A DNA stretch of 64,000 nucleotides, taken from NCBI GenBank assembly GCA_003010405.1, contig PJLO01000003.1, positions 272,612-336,611 on the forward strand, written 5' to 3'. The notes beneath the pieces were generated by a model that worked only from the letters and a program-made list of their open reading frames with translations, had not been told where the DNA came from and made no database searches. Of this stretch, positions 42,301-52,121 are shown piece after piece. The position numbers and the translations under genes were made by a program. The first letter of the stretch is position 1; every line of letters begins with the position of its first letter. Source of the stretch: Acidobacteriota bacterium (GTDB taxonomy: Bacteria > Acidobacteriota > Terriglobia > Terriglobales > Acidobacteriaceae).

Positions 42301-45300
42301 GATTCACCTCCACGGCCGCGGCCGATGCCATTTGGCGCACGCCTGTGTATTGGGTTTCACAGCGTGCAACGCCCCGCACACGTTTCAATTCGTGTGGATA
42401 GATCTTAATGAAGTGAGGCAGCAAGGCTTCCCAATTGGCTAGCATACTCTTTGCCTTTGGACTGCCGGTGCGCCGCGCGTGTTCCTCCACCAGCGATTTG
42501 ACGAGTTTGACGTCGTCTGCATCCACCAGCGGCTCCAGATCGACAGACGTAAGGTTGCAATACTTCTCGTGGAAATCGCCAGGTTCGTCGAATAGGTATG
42601 CGATACCGCCGCTCATGCCTGCCGCAAAGTTTCTGCCGCACGGGCCAAGCACCACTGCCACACCGCCAGTCATGTATTCACACCCGTGGTCGCCAACACC
42701 TTCAACCACCGCGGTCGCTCCGGAGTTACGCACCGCAAAACGCTCTCCAGCTACGCCGCTGAAATACGCTTCGCCACCAGTAGCGCCGTACAAGACGACG
42801 TTGCCGATAAGGATGCTCTCCTCTGGACGGAAGCGCGATCCCCGCGGAGGATAAACGACGAGACGTCCGCCGGAAAGTCCCTTGCCGGTGTAATCGTTCG
42901 CTTCGCCCTCCAGTGTCATCGTGATTCCCTTGGCGAGGAATGCGCCGAAGCTCTGTCCTGCCGAACCGGTAAAGCGCAGCCGGATCGTTTCGTCGGGTAA
43001 CCCCTCGGCACCATAGCGTTGCGCTACCTGGCTGCTCAGCATCGTTCCAACCGTACGGTGCACGTTCTGAATCTTGAACGACACGTCGACCGGCTTTCCT
43101 TCCTCCAGAGCCGGCTTTGCCGCTTTGATCAGTTCGTGATCGAGCGCCTCTTCCAGCCCATGATTCTGCTTCTGGGTGCAATGGCGCGCTACGCGACTGG
43201 GTAATGCAGGCGAATAGAGAATCGTCGAGAGATCGATGCCCCGGGCTTTCCAGTGATCGGTGGCCAACCGAGCTTCCAGTTTGTCCACACGGCCTACCAT
43301 TTCTTCAAACGTACGGAAACCAAGGCGAGCCATGTATTCGCGTACCTGCTCGGCGAGGAAGAAGAAGAAATTGATGAGATGCTCTGGCTGTCCTGAGAAT
43401 CGGGCACGCAGCACCGGGTCCTGCGTAGCGATACCCACTGGACAGGTGTTGAGATGGCATTTGCGCATCATGATGCAGCCCAGCGTGATCAGTGGCATTG
43501 TGCCAAAGCCGAACTCTTCTGCGCCAAGCAGCGCTGCAATTACAACGTCGCGGCCGGTCTGCAATTTTCCATCGGTCTGCACGCGAATTCGGCTACGCAG
43601 ATCGTTCAACAGAAGCACCTGCTGAGTTTCCGCAAGCCCCAGTTCCCAGGGAATTCCCGCGTGCCTGATTGAGCTGAGAGGCGAAGCGCCAGTACCGCCG
43701 CTGTCGCCGCTGATCAGCACTACATCCGCATGCGCCTTGGAAACACCGGCGGCAACCGTGCCGACGCCTACCTCCGAAACGAGTTTTACGCTGATGCGCG
43801 CCTGAGGATTGGCGTTCTTCAAGTCGTAAATCAGCTGCGCCAAATCTTCAATCGAGTAAATATCATGGTGCGGGGGCGGAGAGATCAGCGTTACGCCCGG
43901 CGTTGAGTGGCGGGTACGGGCGATGATTGCGTCCACTTTATGTCCCGGTAACTGTCCACCTTCGCCAGGTTTTGCTCCCTGCGCCATCTTGATCTGCAGC
44001 TCGTCCGCGTTGACCAGGTAATGCGCGGTTACACCGAAACGTCCCGACGCAACCTGTTTCACCGAACTTCGCCGCGAATCGCCGGAAGGATCGACTCCAA
44101 AGCGCTCTGCGTCTTCGCCGCCTTCTCCGGTATTGCTGCGGGCGCCAATCCGGTTCATCGCAATCGCCATGGTCTCATGCGTCTCTTTGCTGATGGAACC
44201 GAATGACATGGCTCCGGTGGCAAAGCGCTTCACGATCTCCTTCGCCGGTTCGATTTCTTCCATCGGCAGCGGCTTGTCGATTTCCTTCAGCTGCAGGAGT
44301 CCGCGCAGAGTACAGAGTTGCTTATTCTGTTTGTCAATCAGATCGGTGTATTCACGGAAGGCCTCCGCACTATTCTTCCGTACCGAATGTTGAAGCTTGC
44401 TGATGGTCTGTGGATTCAGCAGGTGATATTCGCCGTCGACGCGGTGACGGTACGCGCCTCCAACCGAAAGTACCAGCTCCGAATCCTTGCGCTCCCGGAA
44501 TCCGTGCTCATGCCGCATAGCCGCTTCGCGCGCTATGACATCCAGGCCGATGCCCTCGACGCGGGAAACAGTACCGGAGAAATATTTCTTGACCAGTTTC
44601 TGGCTTAGACCTATGGCTTCGAAAACTTGTGCGCCGCGATAGCTCTGCAGCGTGGAGATTCCCATCTTCGAGAAGGTCTTCAGTAAGCCCTTGTCGATAG
44701 CCTTGACAAAGTTGTACACAGCCTTTTCCGCCGTGATCCCTTCCGGAAGAAGACCGCGCGAAACCATATCTTCCAAAGTTTCAATTGCAAGATAGGGATT
44801 CACCGCGCTTGCGCCGTAGCCGATCAGCAGTGCGAAGTGCATCACTTCGCGAGGCTCGCCGCTCTCCACAATCAGGCCAATCTTAGTGCGCGACTCCTGC
44901 TTAACCAGGTGATTGTGCACAGCGGCCAGAGCCAGCAACGCCGGGATCGGAGCGTACTCCTTATCGATGCCGCGGTCGGAGATAATCAGCAGCGTGTAAC
45001 CGGATTCAATGGCAAGCGTGGCACGCCGGCACAAGCCGTCCAATGCGCGCTTCAGCCCTGCGGCTCCATCCTCGACACGGAAGGCCGCTGTAAGCGTGGT
45101 TGCCAGAAGATCGCCCGTAGACACTCTGCGCAGCTTCTCCAGATCCCGATTGGTCAACACCGGCTGAGGAAGCTTGAGCGTGTGACAGTTCAGCGGAGTC
45201 TCATCGAGAATATTGCGCTCGGTTCCAATGTAGCTGGTCAGCGACATCAGGAGATCTTCGCGAATGGGATCGATAGGCGGGTTCGTAACCTGCGCGAAGA

Positions 45301-46909
45301 GCTGCTTGAAATAGCTAAATAGCAGTTGAGGCCGATCCGAGAGGCAAGCCAGCGGCGTATCGGCGCCCATTGAACCGACAGGCTCTTCACCGGTGCGCCC
45401 CATCGGCTCCAGAATGATCTTGAGATCCTCTTCCGTGTAGCCAAATGCCCGCTGCCGGGTAACGAGCGTTTCCTCGCTTGGGGTGTGCAGCCGCGTTGGT
45501 TCGGGCAGCTGCTCAAGCGTGAGCTGGTTTTCTTTTATCCATTCGGCGTAGGGCTTGCGTGAAGCAAGGTGTTTCTTAATCTCTTCATCACTGATGATGC
45601 GCCCGGCAACCATATCGACCAGGAACATTCTTCCCGGCTGCAGACGGCCTTTGTACTTCACGCGCTCGGGCGGAAACTCCAACACGCCGGCTTCGGACGC
45701 AAGCACAACCAAATCGTCGGTGGTCACAACGTAGCGACCGGGACGCAAACCGTTACGATCTAGCGTTGCGCCGATTAGACGGCCATCCGTAAAGGAGATC
45801 GACGCCGGGCCGTCCCAGGGCTCCATAAGCGAAGCGTGATACTCGTAAAAAGCCCGAACCTCGCGATCCATGTGCGGGTTGCGCGACCATGCTTCGGGAA
45901 TCAGCATGGCCATTACATGCGGCAGTTCGCGCCCCGAGTGAAGCAGCAACTCTACGGCATTGTCGATCGAGGCAGAGTCGCTCTGCCCAGGCGTAATGAC
46001 CGGAAAAACCTTCTTCAAATCCTTCCCGAACAGAGGAGACTTCAGCAGACTCTGCCGGGCATTCATCCAGATCACATTACCTTTGACGGTATTGATTTCG
46101 CCGTTGTGCGCTACATAGCGGTAAGGATGGGCGAGAGGCCAGCTTGGGAAGGTGTTGGTCGAAAATCGCTGGTGAACCAGGCAAAGCGCGCTCTTGACTA
46201 GCGGATCGCTTAATTCGGGATAGAACTTATTAATCTGAGGAGCAAGCAGCAAGCCTTTGTAAACGATAGTCCGGCAGGATAAAGACGGGATGTAGAAGCT
46301 TGCACGGCCTTCAATGTCGGAGTGCGCAATTGTGTTTTCAATTCTTCGGCGCACCACGTAGAGCTTTCGCTCAAAATCAGCTTCCTCCATAGGCTGCAGC
46401 GTCTGGAGAAAGATCTGCTCGATATAGGGCTGCGATGCTCGAGCCACCCGGCCAATCGCGTTGGCGTCGGTTGGCGTGTCACGCCAACCCATCACGTCAA
46501 AGCCTTCTTCCTTGATGATCTTCTCGACGATGCCTTCGCACTTCAGCCGCTCCGGCTTTGCGACAGGCAGGAAAATCATTCCGACCGCATAGCGCCCGGC
46601 CGCAGGCAGAACAATGTCCTGCTTTGCGCACTCGCGCACAAAAAACTCGTGCGGAATCTGAATCAGGACACCGGCGCCATCGCCGGTCTCGGGATCACAC
46701 CCGCTAGCTCCGCGATGCTCCAAATTTCTGAGCACCTCGATACCCTTCTCCACAATGGAGTGGCTCTTCTCGCCCCGAATACTCGCGACGAAACCTAGGC
46801 CGCAAGCATCATGTTCATTCGCCGGGTCATAAAGACCTTGCGCCGCCGGTAGTCCGCTGGCACGTTCCTGCTGAATGCCCTCGTTGTGTAGTTCTATGTT
46901 CTCTCGCAT
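42293..46909 (-). CDS. gltB: glutamate synthase large subunit
   Basis: A 1538-residue alpha subunit of GOGAT, making two glutamates from glutamine and 2-oxoglutarate. The amidotransferase nucleophile is Cys36 in '[13 protein letters not shown]', so a propeptide of about 35 residues would be removed. The central and FMN domains include '[25 protein letters not shown]'-type barrel segments, '[27 protein letters not shown]' and the [3Fe-4S] site '[16 protein letters not shown]'. The C-terminal GXGXG beta-helix ends '[25 protein letters not shown]'. Full length, coupled to gltD. Upstream lie two hairpins. Confidence 0.97.
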   Translation of the reverse strand: MRENIELHNEGIQQERASGLPAAQGLYDPANEHDACGLGFVASIRGEKSHSIVEKGIEVLRNLEHRGASGCDPETGDGAGVLIQIPHEFFVRECAKQDIVLPAAGRYAVGMIFLPVAKPERLKCEGIVEKIIKEEGFDVMGWRDTPTDANAIGRVARASQPYIEQIFLQTLQPMEEADFERKLYVVRRRIENTIAHSDIEGRASFYIPSLSCRTIVYKGLLLAPQINKFYPELSDPLVKSALCLVHQRFSTNTFPSWPLAHPYRYVAHNGEINTVKGNVIWMNARQSLLKSPLFGKDLKKVFPVITPGQSDSASIDNAVELLLHSGRELPHVMAMLIPEAWSRNPHMDREVRAFYEYHASLMEPWDGPASISFTDGRLIGATLDRNGLRPGRYVVTTDDLVVLASEAGVLEFPPERVKYKGRLQPGRMFLVDMVAGRIISDEEIKKHLASRKPYAEWIKENQLTLEQLPEPTRLHTPSEETLVTRQRAFGYTEEDLKIILEPMGRTGEEPVGSMGADTPLACLSDRPQLLFSYFKQLFAQVTNPPIDPIREDLLMSLTSYIGTERNILDETPLNCHTLKLPQPVLTNRDLEKLRRVSTGDLLATTLTAAFRVEDGAAGLKRALDGLCRRATLAIESGYTLLIISDRGIDKEYAPIPALLALAAVHNHLVKQESRTKIGLIVESGEPREVMHFALLIGYGASAVNPYLAIETLEDMVSRGLLPEGITAEKAVYNFVKAIDKGLLKTFSKMGISTLQSYRGAQVFEAIGLSQKLVKKYFSGTVSRVEGIGLDVIAREAAMRHEHGFRERKDSELVLSVGGAYRHRVDGEYHLLNPQTISKLQHSVRKNSAEAFREYTDLIDKQNKQLCTLRGLLQLKEIDKPLPMEEIEPAKEIVKRFATGAMSFGSISKETHETMAIAMNRIGARSNTGEGGEDAERFGVDPSGDSRRSSVKQVASGRFGVTAHYLVNADELQIKMAQGAKPGEGGQLPGHKVDAIIARTRHSTPGVTLISPPPHHDIYSIEDLAQLIYDLKNANPQARISVKLVSEVGVGTVAAGVSKAHADVVLISGDSGGTGASPLSSIRHAGIPWELGLAETQQVLLLNDLRSRIRVQTDGKLQTGRDVVIAALLGAEEFGFGTMPLITLGCIMMRKCHLNTCPVGIATQDPVLRARFSGQPEHLINFFFFLAEQVREYMARLGFRTFEEMVGRVDKLEARLATDHWKARGIDLSTILYSPALPSRVARHCTQKQNHGLEEALDHELIKAAKPALEEGKPVDVSFKIQNVHRTVGTMLSSQVAQRYGAEGLPDETIRLRFTGSAGQSFGAFLAKGITMTLEGEANDYTGKGLSGGRLVVYPPRGSRFRPEESILIGNVVLYGATGGEAYFSGVAGERFAVRNSGATAVVEGVGDHGCEYMTGGVAVVLGPCGRNFAAGMSGGIAYLFDEPGDFHEKYCNLTSVDLEPLVDADDVKLVKSLVEEHARRTGSPKAKSMLANWEALLPHFIKIYPHELKRVRGVARCETQYTGVRQMASAAAVEVNRG

Positions 46910-47290
46910 TACTCTCCCATACGCGCCATGCGCATCTTCAACTTGAACATGTACCCATAAAACACGAAGCCCGCCATTTTCCTTATTGGCGGGTGATGAG
47001 TACTCGGGCTATTTTAAGATTGCCTCTGATTCTATCTCCCGCTTCCGGCTGTCAGTTCGCCGCATGTGCATGTGCGTGTGCATGCGCCGAACGCCGGTGT
47101 TGTCGTGAGCGGGGATGTAGCTATGTGGAACATAATTAGGTACTAGCTTAGCGGAGAATCGAACGAGAGTCAATCGAAGTGCCGAAGCTGAGGTATAGAT
47201 TAAATTAATTCAACTCATAAATTATTCCTATTGATCATCTGGATTCGCTGGCAGCAAATTCAACTCGTAAGGCTGGAGGCTTGCCCCAGA
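46910..47290. other. intergenic region upstream of gltB with two hairpins
   Basis: This part of the 580-bp divergent gap holds no credible gene. It has a CCCGCCA/TGGCGGG hairpin (46970-46976 with 46987-46993), within 85 nt of the gltB ATG and so probably in its leader. A longer hairpin lies further out: GTTCG-C-CGCATG (47055-47066) with CATGCG-C-CGAAC (47081-47092), extended by CCGG at 47046 and 47094, with a loop of alternating TGTGC repeats. No regulator site could be named. Confidence 0.4.
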
Positions 47291-47319
47291 AGGACATTCG
47301 TACCCCTCTGTGATACTAT
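47291..47319 (+). promoter_or_regulatory. possible promoter of the DEAD-box gene
   Basis: AGGACA (47291-47296), a 17-nt spacer and TACTAT (47314-47319) make a moderate promoter match. It would start transcription near 47326, just before the base of the long-range stem at 47333 and about 165 nt upstream of the ATG. Confidence 0.35.
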
Positions 47320-47332
47320 TGCAGAAGTACCT

Positions 47333-47456
47333 CGCGAGTTGGATGCGCGATTCTGAGTTGACCCCGCCGAGCAGCACTGCGATTCGATCTCAAAATCTCC
47401 TCCCGACAAAAAATGCAGGACATATGTGTTTCCGCGCGCCACATCCAACTTGCGCG
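47333..47456 (+). promoter_or_regulatory. long-range stem in the 5' leader of the DEAD-box gene
   Basis: CGCGAGTTGGATG (47333-47345) can pair with CATCCAACT-TG-CGCG (47442-47456): a continuous 9-bp core plus four more pairs beyond a 2-base bulge. The stem encloses about 95 nt and ends 33 nt before the ATG. Long structured leaders are known for cold-induced RNA helicase genes in other bacteria; here the role is inference. Confidence 0.4.
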
Positions 47457-47489
47457 CCTAGTAAAAGAGAGAAGAAGAAAACCAAAAGA

Positions 47490-48713
47490 ATGAGTACATT
47501 TCAGGAAATGCCGCTTCAAGCGCAACTTCAACAGGCGCTTGCGGCAATGAAGTTTGTAAACCCCACCCCAGTTCAGATTCAGGCGATTCCGCCGGCCCTC
47601 GAAGGAAAAGACGTTATCGCAACAGCGCAGACCGGAACCGGTAAGACGCTAGCCTTCCTGATCCCCGTAATGGAAATGTTGGCAGCAACACCGGCGGGAA
47701 AGGTCAACGCGCTTGTGCTAGTACCCACGCGCGAACTTGCCATTCAGGTTCACGAGCAGTATGAGGCGCTGCGTTCAAAGAAAGCTCCGCGAGCCGCGTT
47801 GGTCATCGGCGGACTCAGTGAGAAAGTTCAAATTCGCGCGCTGCGCGCCGGAGCAAGAATCGTAGTAGCAACGCCGGGGCGACTCGAAGATTACATGCGC
47901 CGCAAAATCGTCGATCTGCGCACTGTCCGAGTGCTGGTAATGGATGAAGTGGACCGGATGCTGGACATGGGCTTCTTGCCTGCAATTCAGCGCATTCTGG
48001 GCGCGCTGCCCGTCGAACGGCAAACGCTGTGCTTTTCGGCAACTTTAGAGAGATCAGTTCAAGGATTGCTTGCGAAGTGCACCCGCAACGCAGTTCGCAT
48101 CTCGTTGGGCAACATACTGAAACCAGCCGAGTCAGTTTTGTTGCAAGCTTATGAAGTTCCGGCGATGCAAAAAGCAAGCGTTCTGCGCGAACTGCTCTAC
48201 AACGAGAGCGGCAAGACTCTGATCTTTGCACGCACCAAACGCGGCACCGAGCGGCTAGCCAAGGATCTGATGCGCGATGGATTCAACGCGACAATGATTC
48301 ATGGCGACCGTACCCAGAGCCAGCGTTCCTCCGCGCTCGCGGGCTTTGAAGCCGGCAAGTACAAGGTGCTGGTGGCAACCGATGTCGCCGCGCGTGGCAT
48401 TCACGTAGATGATGTCGCGCACGTGGTGAATTACGACCTCCCGGCGATTGCTGAAGATTTCATTCATCGCGTAGGCCGCACGGGCCGCGCCGGTAATGCG
48501 GGTCTTGCGACCACAATCGTAAGCGGTGCCGAAATGATCGATTTACGCCGCTTCGAGCGCATGCTCAAACTGCGCATCCAACGCAAAGAACTAGGCAAGG
48601 TTAGCGCCAATGCTCAGAAGAAGGTTCCGATTCCAATCACGTTCGCGCGCAAGAATACGAATACCTTGAAATCGCGCACTCTGGACAGATTGCCGGGAGA
48701 ATTCTTCGCATAA
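47490..48713 (+). CDS. DEAD-box ATP-dependent RNA helicase (DEVD variant)
   Basis: A 407-residue helicase core with almost no tail. Q motif 'NPTPVQIQAIP', motif I 'AQTGTGKT', Ia 'PTRELAIQVH', Ib 'TPGRLEDYM', III 'CFSAT', IV 'LIFARTKRGTERLA', V 'VATDVAARGIHVDDV' and VI 'HRVGRTGRAG' are intact. Motif II reads DEVD ('VMDEVDRMLDMGF') instead of DEAD. Such proteins unwind short RNA duplexes in ribosome assembly or mRNA decay. ATG 47490 is preferred over the frame start at 47310, which lies in the leader stem; the A-rich AAAAGA before it is a weak ribosome site. Confidence 0.92.
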   Translation: MSTFQEMPLQAQLQQALAAMKFVNPTPVQIQAIPPALEGKDVIATAQTGTGKTLAFLIPVMEMLAATPAGKVNALVLVPTRELAIQVHEQYEALRSKKAPRAALVIGGLSEKVQIRALRAGARIVVATPGRLEDYMRRKIVDLRTVRVLVMDEVDRMLDMGFLPAIQRILGALPVERQTLCFSATLERSVQGLLAKCTRNAVRISLGNILKPAESVLLQAYEVPAMQKASVLRELLYNESGKTLIFARTKRGTERLAKDLMRDGFNATMIHGDRTQSQRSSALAGFEAGKYKVLVATDVAARGIHVDDVAHVVNYDLPAIAEDFIHRVGRTGRAGNAGLATTIVSGAEMIDLRRFERMLKLRIQRKELGKVSANAQKKVPIPITFARKNTNTLKSRTLDRLPGEFFA

Positions 48714-48728
48714 TTATCCAAGCTAAGT

Positions 48729-48758
48729 AAAAAGCCGGGGCTTCGGTCCCGGCTTTTT
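48729..48758 (+). terminator. intrinsic terminator of the DEAD-box gene
   Basis: AAAAAGCCGGG (48729-48739) and CCCGGCTTTTT (48748-48758) form an 11-bp stem with a short loop and a five-T tail, 15 nt after the stop codon. Confidence 0.9.
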
Positions 48759-48880
48759 ATCGGAAGCCTTCCCGTTTCTCCAGCTGCGAGCAGATCTGCC
48801 ATTTAGTGGGCGTTACTCGAACTCCGGTTACTTTATACTGAACCGGGAATTCTCGAAATTACCTTCCCTATGGAACGCAC

Positions 48881-50113
48881 ATGAAGTTTGTTTGGAACGC
48901 GTTGCTGTACCTGGCAGTCACCGGAATTATCACCTCAACCGGATACCTGGTCATACTGCTGGCGGCAAGCGCCCGGTTTCGGAGACGGAACAGGCAGACG
49001 CCTCTCAGCAGTACCGATTCCCTTCCTCCTGCGACAATGATGAAGCCGCTGTGCGGCATGGAGCCGAAGCTCGAGGAAAATCTGGAAACCTTCTTCCTTC
49101 AGGACTACCCGGAATTTGAAATCCTGTTCGGAACCCGTGATGCCAGCGATCCCGCGCTGGATGTGGTAAGGCGGCTCTGTGCGCGTTATCCGCACGTTCG
49201 CGTTAAGACCGTATTCTCAGGTCAGCCCGATAAACCGAACGCAAAAGTTTGCACTCTGCGCGAAATGTTCGCCCAGGCCGCGCATGAGTACGTAGTCATA
49301 AGCGACAGCGACGTCGGCGTCTCCGCGGACTACCTTCGCCGCGTAGTTGCGCCCTTACTCAACGACAACAACGGTCTGGTAATGTGCCTTTATCGAGGCG
49401 TGCCGACAGGCGGATTCTGGGCAGAACTCGAAGCTCTTGGAATGTCGGTGGAAATGACGGGCGGAGTGGTGGCCGCATCAACCCTCGGGGAAGTCGATTT
49501 TGCCCTTGGGCCGACCATGGCCACGCGCCGCGAAGTGGTGAACAGCATTGGCGGCATTGGCGTGCTGGCGGATTACTGTGCCGACGACTACGTGCTCGGG
49601 AACCTTGTAGCGAAGTCCGGGCGAAAAGTGGTGATCAGCGAAAACGTGATTGATCACTACGTGGTAAACCGCTCCTTCAAATCCTCAATGCTTCACCAGA
49701 CGCGATGGATGCTGAGTACCCGCTTCTCCATCCCCATGGGACATGCAAGCTCGGTGCTGACCTTTGCCGTGCCGTTTGGATTGCTCGCGGCCATTGCGGG
49801 AACATTTTCGGGCAACGGTAAGTTGGGCATGGCGCTGCTGGCTTGGACGCTGATTAATCGCATGATCATGTCGATCTGCGTCGGCTGGGGCGTGGTCCGG
49901 GACAAACGCTCGCTTACCTTCTGCTGGCTCTATCCCCTGCGCGATCTGATGGGCTTCGGCTTCTGGCTGGCGAGCTATGCCGGAGACACGGTGGTATGGC
50001 GGGGCGAAAAGTATAAGCTCGTCCATGGCGGACGGATGATCCGCCAGGACGCAGCGTTGGACAAGAAGCCCGTTGCGGAATCAGTTGCGGTTGGTGTAGA
50101 CGACCTTCCCTGA
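48881..50113 (+). CDS. hpnI: HpnI-like / ceramide-glucosyltransferase-family glycosyltransferase
   Basis: A 410-residue membrane glycosyltransferase of the GT21 type. One N-terminal helix, then 'TMMKPLCGMEPKLEENLETFFLQDYPEFEILFGTRDASDPALDVV', D2 in 'YVVISDSDVGVSADYL', D3 region 'LADYCADDYVLG' and the 'HQTRWM' form of the (Q/R)xxRW motif, followed by C-terminal helices ending 'DTVVWRGEKYKLVHGG'. This order matches HpnI, which adds N-acetylglucosamine to bacteriohopanetetrol, and ceramide glucosyltransferases. The lipid acceptor cannot be decided here. Its 3' end overlaps the convergent ArnT-like gene by 33 bp. Confidence 0.78.
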   Translation: MKFVWNALLYLAVTGIITSTGYLVILLAASARFRRRNRQTPLSSTDSLPPATMMKPLCGMEPKLEENLETFFLQDYPEFEILFGTRDASDPALDVVRRLCARYPHVRVKTVFSGQPDKPNAKVCTLREMFAQAAHEYVVISDSDVGVSADYLRRVVAPLLNDNNGLVMCLYRGVPTGGFWAELEALGMSVEMTGGVVAASTLGEVDFALGPTMATRREVVNSIGGIGVLADYCADDYVLGNLVAKSGRKVVISENVIDHYVVNRSFKSSMLHQTRWMLSTRFSIPMGHASSVLTFAVPFGLLAAIAGTFSGNGKLGMALLAWTLINRMIMSICVGWGVVRDKRSLTFCWLYPLRDLMGFGFWLASYAGDTVVWRGEKYKLVHGGRMIRQDAALDKKPVAESVAVGVDDLP

Positions 50114-51886
50114 GTTGGAGGCGTACACCAGCTTGTTCGGGCCTAACTTGTCGTCGACCTCTTTCTGCCGGAAATCCGGCACAAAGAGAAAGACTCGAGT
50201 CTCGGAATTCCAAAGACGGACAAGATCCGCATCATCCAAAAAGATGTGGGGCGCGTCAGGAAATGATGAACCGAACCACATGGAAGTCGTGCGCCCATTG
50301 ACCAACTCAACAGGGTGATGCAGATAAAACACCAGAGATGAGCCGTACGCCTGGTCGCCGTAGATCAGAACGCGATCCTGCGGCTTAAGCTCCTGCTCGA
50401 TGCGCGAGGCCAGTCTCCGAGAACTGAGATAAGGATCGAAGCGGACCAGCGCAATGTGAGCAGCCACCAGAAAAACCATCATCGTCAGTGCAAGTGCCCA
50501 GTTGCTGGCAAAGTGCTTGCGCTTGGCGCGCAGGACGATCTCCGCAAGAGAACCAACGACAAGAGCAACAACGGCAAGGATGGCCGGAAAACGCAGTGCG
50601 GCAAAGGATGCACCGGTCAAATCCAGGATGTGCCCCATTGAGAGCGTAGTGTTGTCCTGATTAGCCTGTGCCAGAACTTCTCCGATGTCCGGCACGAAAG
50701 GCAGGTGGCGCGAAGACCACAGACCGGCAATCAGGACGGCTGCAAACACCAGTCGCAAGCTGACGCTGAGAGCCGTCGTTGAAACCAGCCAGAATGTTCG
50801 GCCTTGTACTTCCTCGTCAGCAACTGAAGAGGCGAGCAACAGAAACAGAGCCAGGTACGCGGGGAAAGTGTAGTACTCCTGATTGGTTGAAAAAGAGAAG
50901 AAGACCAGCGTAACCAATGCCCAGAGGATGCAAATCCATCGGGTGCGGGTCCGGAAATCGAGCGGCACATTATCTCGCCGAGAGCGCCGCATATCGGCAA
51001 TAAGACGGCGGACTGCCACGGGCAGGTAGAGGCTCCATGGAAAAAGCCAGGCCAGATGGAGCGACCAATAGAGGTAGCCGGGGAGCTTGTTGTAATCCTT
51101 CGGGACGCGTTTACCGAGGAAACGCAAGAAGTGCTCGTTAACAAAGTAGAACCAGAAAAAGCCGTGATGATCCCCAAAAGCTGGATTGCGCAAGCCTGCC
51201 AAAATATGCCAGGGAGCGGCGACAGCAAAAAACAGGAGCAGCCCGGAAAAAAGGCGGAACTCGCGCCAGCGACGCCATTCACCGGTGATAGCAAGATAGG
51301 TGACCAGTGTGGCGCCGATGACGACCAGCGCCAGCAATCCCTTGGTCAGCACGGCGAGTGCAAGCAGCACATATGCGGCGTACCAGTGCCAGCGTGAATT
51401 CGGACGGTCAAGAGCGGCGACCAGACAATAGAAGATCGCGGCGATCAGAAGGCTGAGAATCGCTTCTGGGATAAGCACTCGGGTGAATAGAAAATACCCA
51501 AGTCCGGTCACGGTAAATATCCCAGTATAGACAGCGGCGCGCTGGCCAAAGGCGCGGCGTCCCCAAAGCATTCCAAGCAGAGCCAGCAGAAACATTGCCG
51601 CTACGGTGGGCAGGCGGGTGGCAAAGTCGCTGACACCGAAAACGCGGTAACATCCGGCAACGAGCCAGTACATCAGGGGCGCTTTTTCGAGGTAGCGGAC
51701 GCCGTTGATGTGTAGGGTTACGTAGTCGCCGCGAGTGATCATCTCGCGGGCAGCAACGGCATGAGAGGTGTCTACGTCATCCTGCAGCGCAGGCGTAAAT
51801 GCGGAGCCGACGTAAATCGCTAGGAATAGAAAAAAAACCGCAGCCCAAGCGAGCCTTCGCGAAGAGGTACTGGTCAGAACGTCCAA
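50081..51886 (-). CDS. ArnT-like GT39-family glycosyltransferase (polyprenol-phosphate-sugar dependent)
   Basis: A 601-residue protein with about twelve transmembrane helices. The first periplasmic loop carries the acidic catalytic motif 'DDVDTSHAVAAREMITRGDYVTLHINGVRYLEKAPLMYWLVAGCYRVFG', matching the ArnT pattern (REM-x4-D-x8-G-x-x-Y-x-EKPPL-x-YW). ArnT moves 4-amino-arabinose from undecaprenyl phosphate to lipid A; related proteins glycosylate other lipids or proteins. The C-terminal soluble part ('FLYHHPVELVNGRTTSMWFGSSFPDAPHIFLDD') is also ArnT-like. No 4-amino-arabinose genes are seen, so the sugar is open. Confidence 0.85.
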   Translation of the reverse strand: MDVLTSTSSRRLAWAAVFFLFLAIYVGSAFTPALQDDVDTSHAVAAREMITRGDYVTLHINGVRYLEKAPLMYWLVAGCYRVFGVSDFATRLPTVAAMFLLALLGMLWGRRAFGQRAAVYTGIFTVTGLGYFLFTRVLIPEAILSLLIAAIFYCLVAALDRPNSRWHWYAAYVLLALAVLTKGLLALVVIGATLVTYLAITGEWRRWREFRLFSGLLLFFAVAAPWHILAGLRNPAFGDHHGFFWFYFVNEHFLRFLGKRVPKDYNKLPGYLYWSLHLAWLFPWSLYLPVAVRRLIADMRRSRRDNVPLDFRTRTRWICILWALVTLVFFSFSTNQEYYTFPAYLALFLLLASSVADEEVQGRTFWLVSTTALSVSLRLVFAAVLIAGLWSSRHLPFVPDIGEVLAQANQDNTTLSMGHILDLTGASFAALRFPAILAVVALVVGSLAEIVLRAKRKHFASNWALALTMMVFLVAAHIALVRFDPYLSSRRLASRIEQELKPQDRVLIYGDQAYGSSLVFYLHHPVELVNGRTTSMWFGSSFPDAPHIFLDDADLVRLWNSETRVFLFVPDFRQKEVDDKLGPNKLVYASNSGKVVYTNRN

Positions 51887-52040
51887 GTCACAATTCCCTG
51901 CAAATAGTTTTGCCTCTTATGCTACCAGCTTGCAACCGAGAGGAAACCTGTGAACACGCGAATGCGCGCGAAAGCGAAGAAAAAGATGTTCGCATCGTTC
52001 TTCCTGCTTCCTGCAGCGAAACTGTTCCAGAAAGACAATG

Positions 52041-52086
52041 AAACGGAGTCGGCGCACCATGAACCAAAGGTGGCACGACTCCGTTT
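52041..52086 (-). terminator. terminator hairpin downstream of ahcY
   Basis: AAACGGAGTCG (52041-52051) and CGACTCCGTTT (52076-52086) form a perfect 11-bp stem around a 24-nt loop, 36 nt beyond the ahcY stop. On the minus strand it ends in TTT only, so strength is moderate. Confidence 0.6.
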
Positions 52087-52121
52087 AGATTCTTACACTC
52101 AGAATTGCTTCAGTACGCGCC

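Noticed and set aside
47310..47489. 60-residue N-terminal extension of the DEAD-box helicase
   Set aside because: The extension is unlike helicase N-termini and lies within the structured leader; ATG 47490 directly precedes the Q-motif region.
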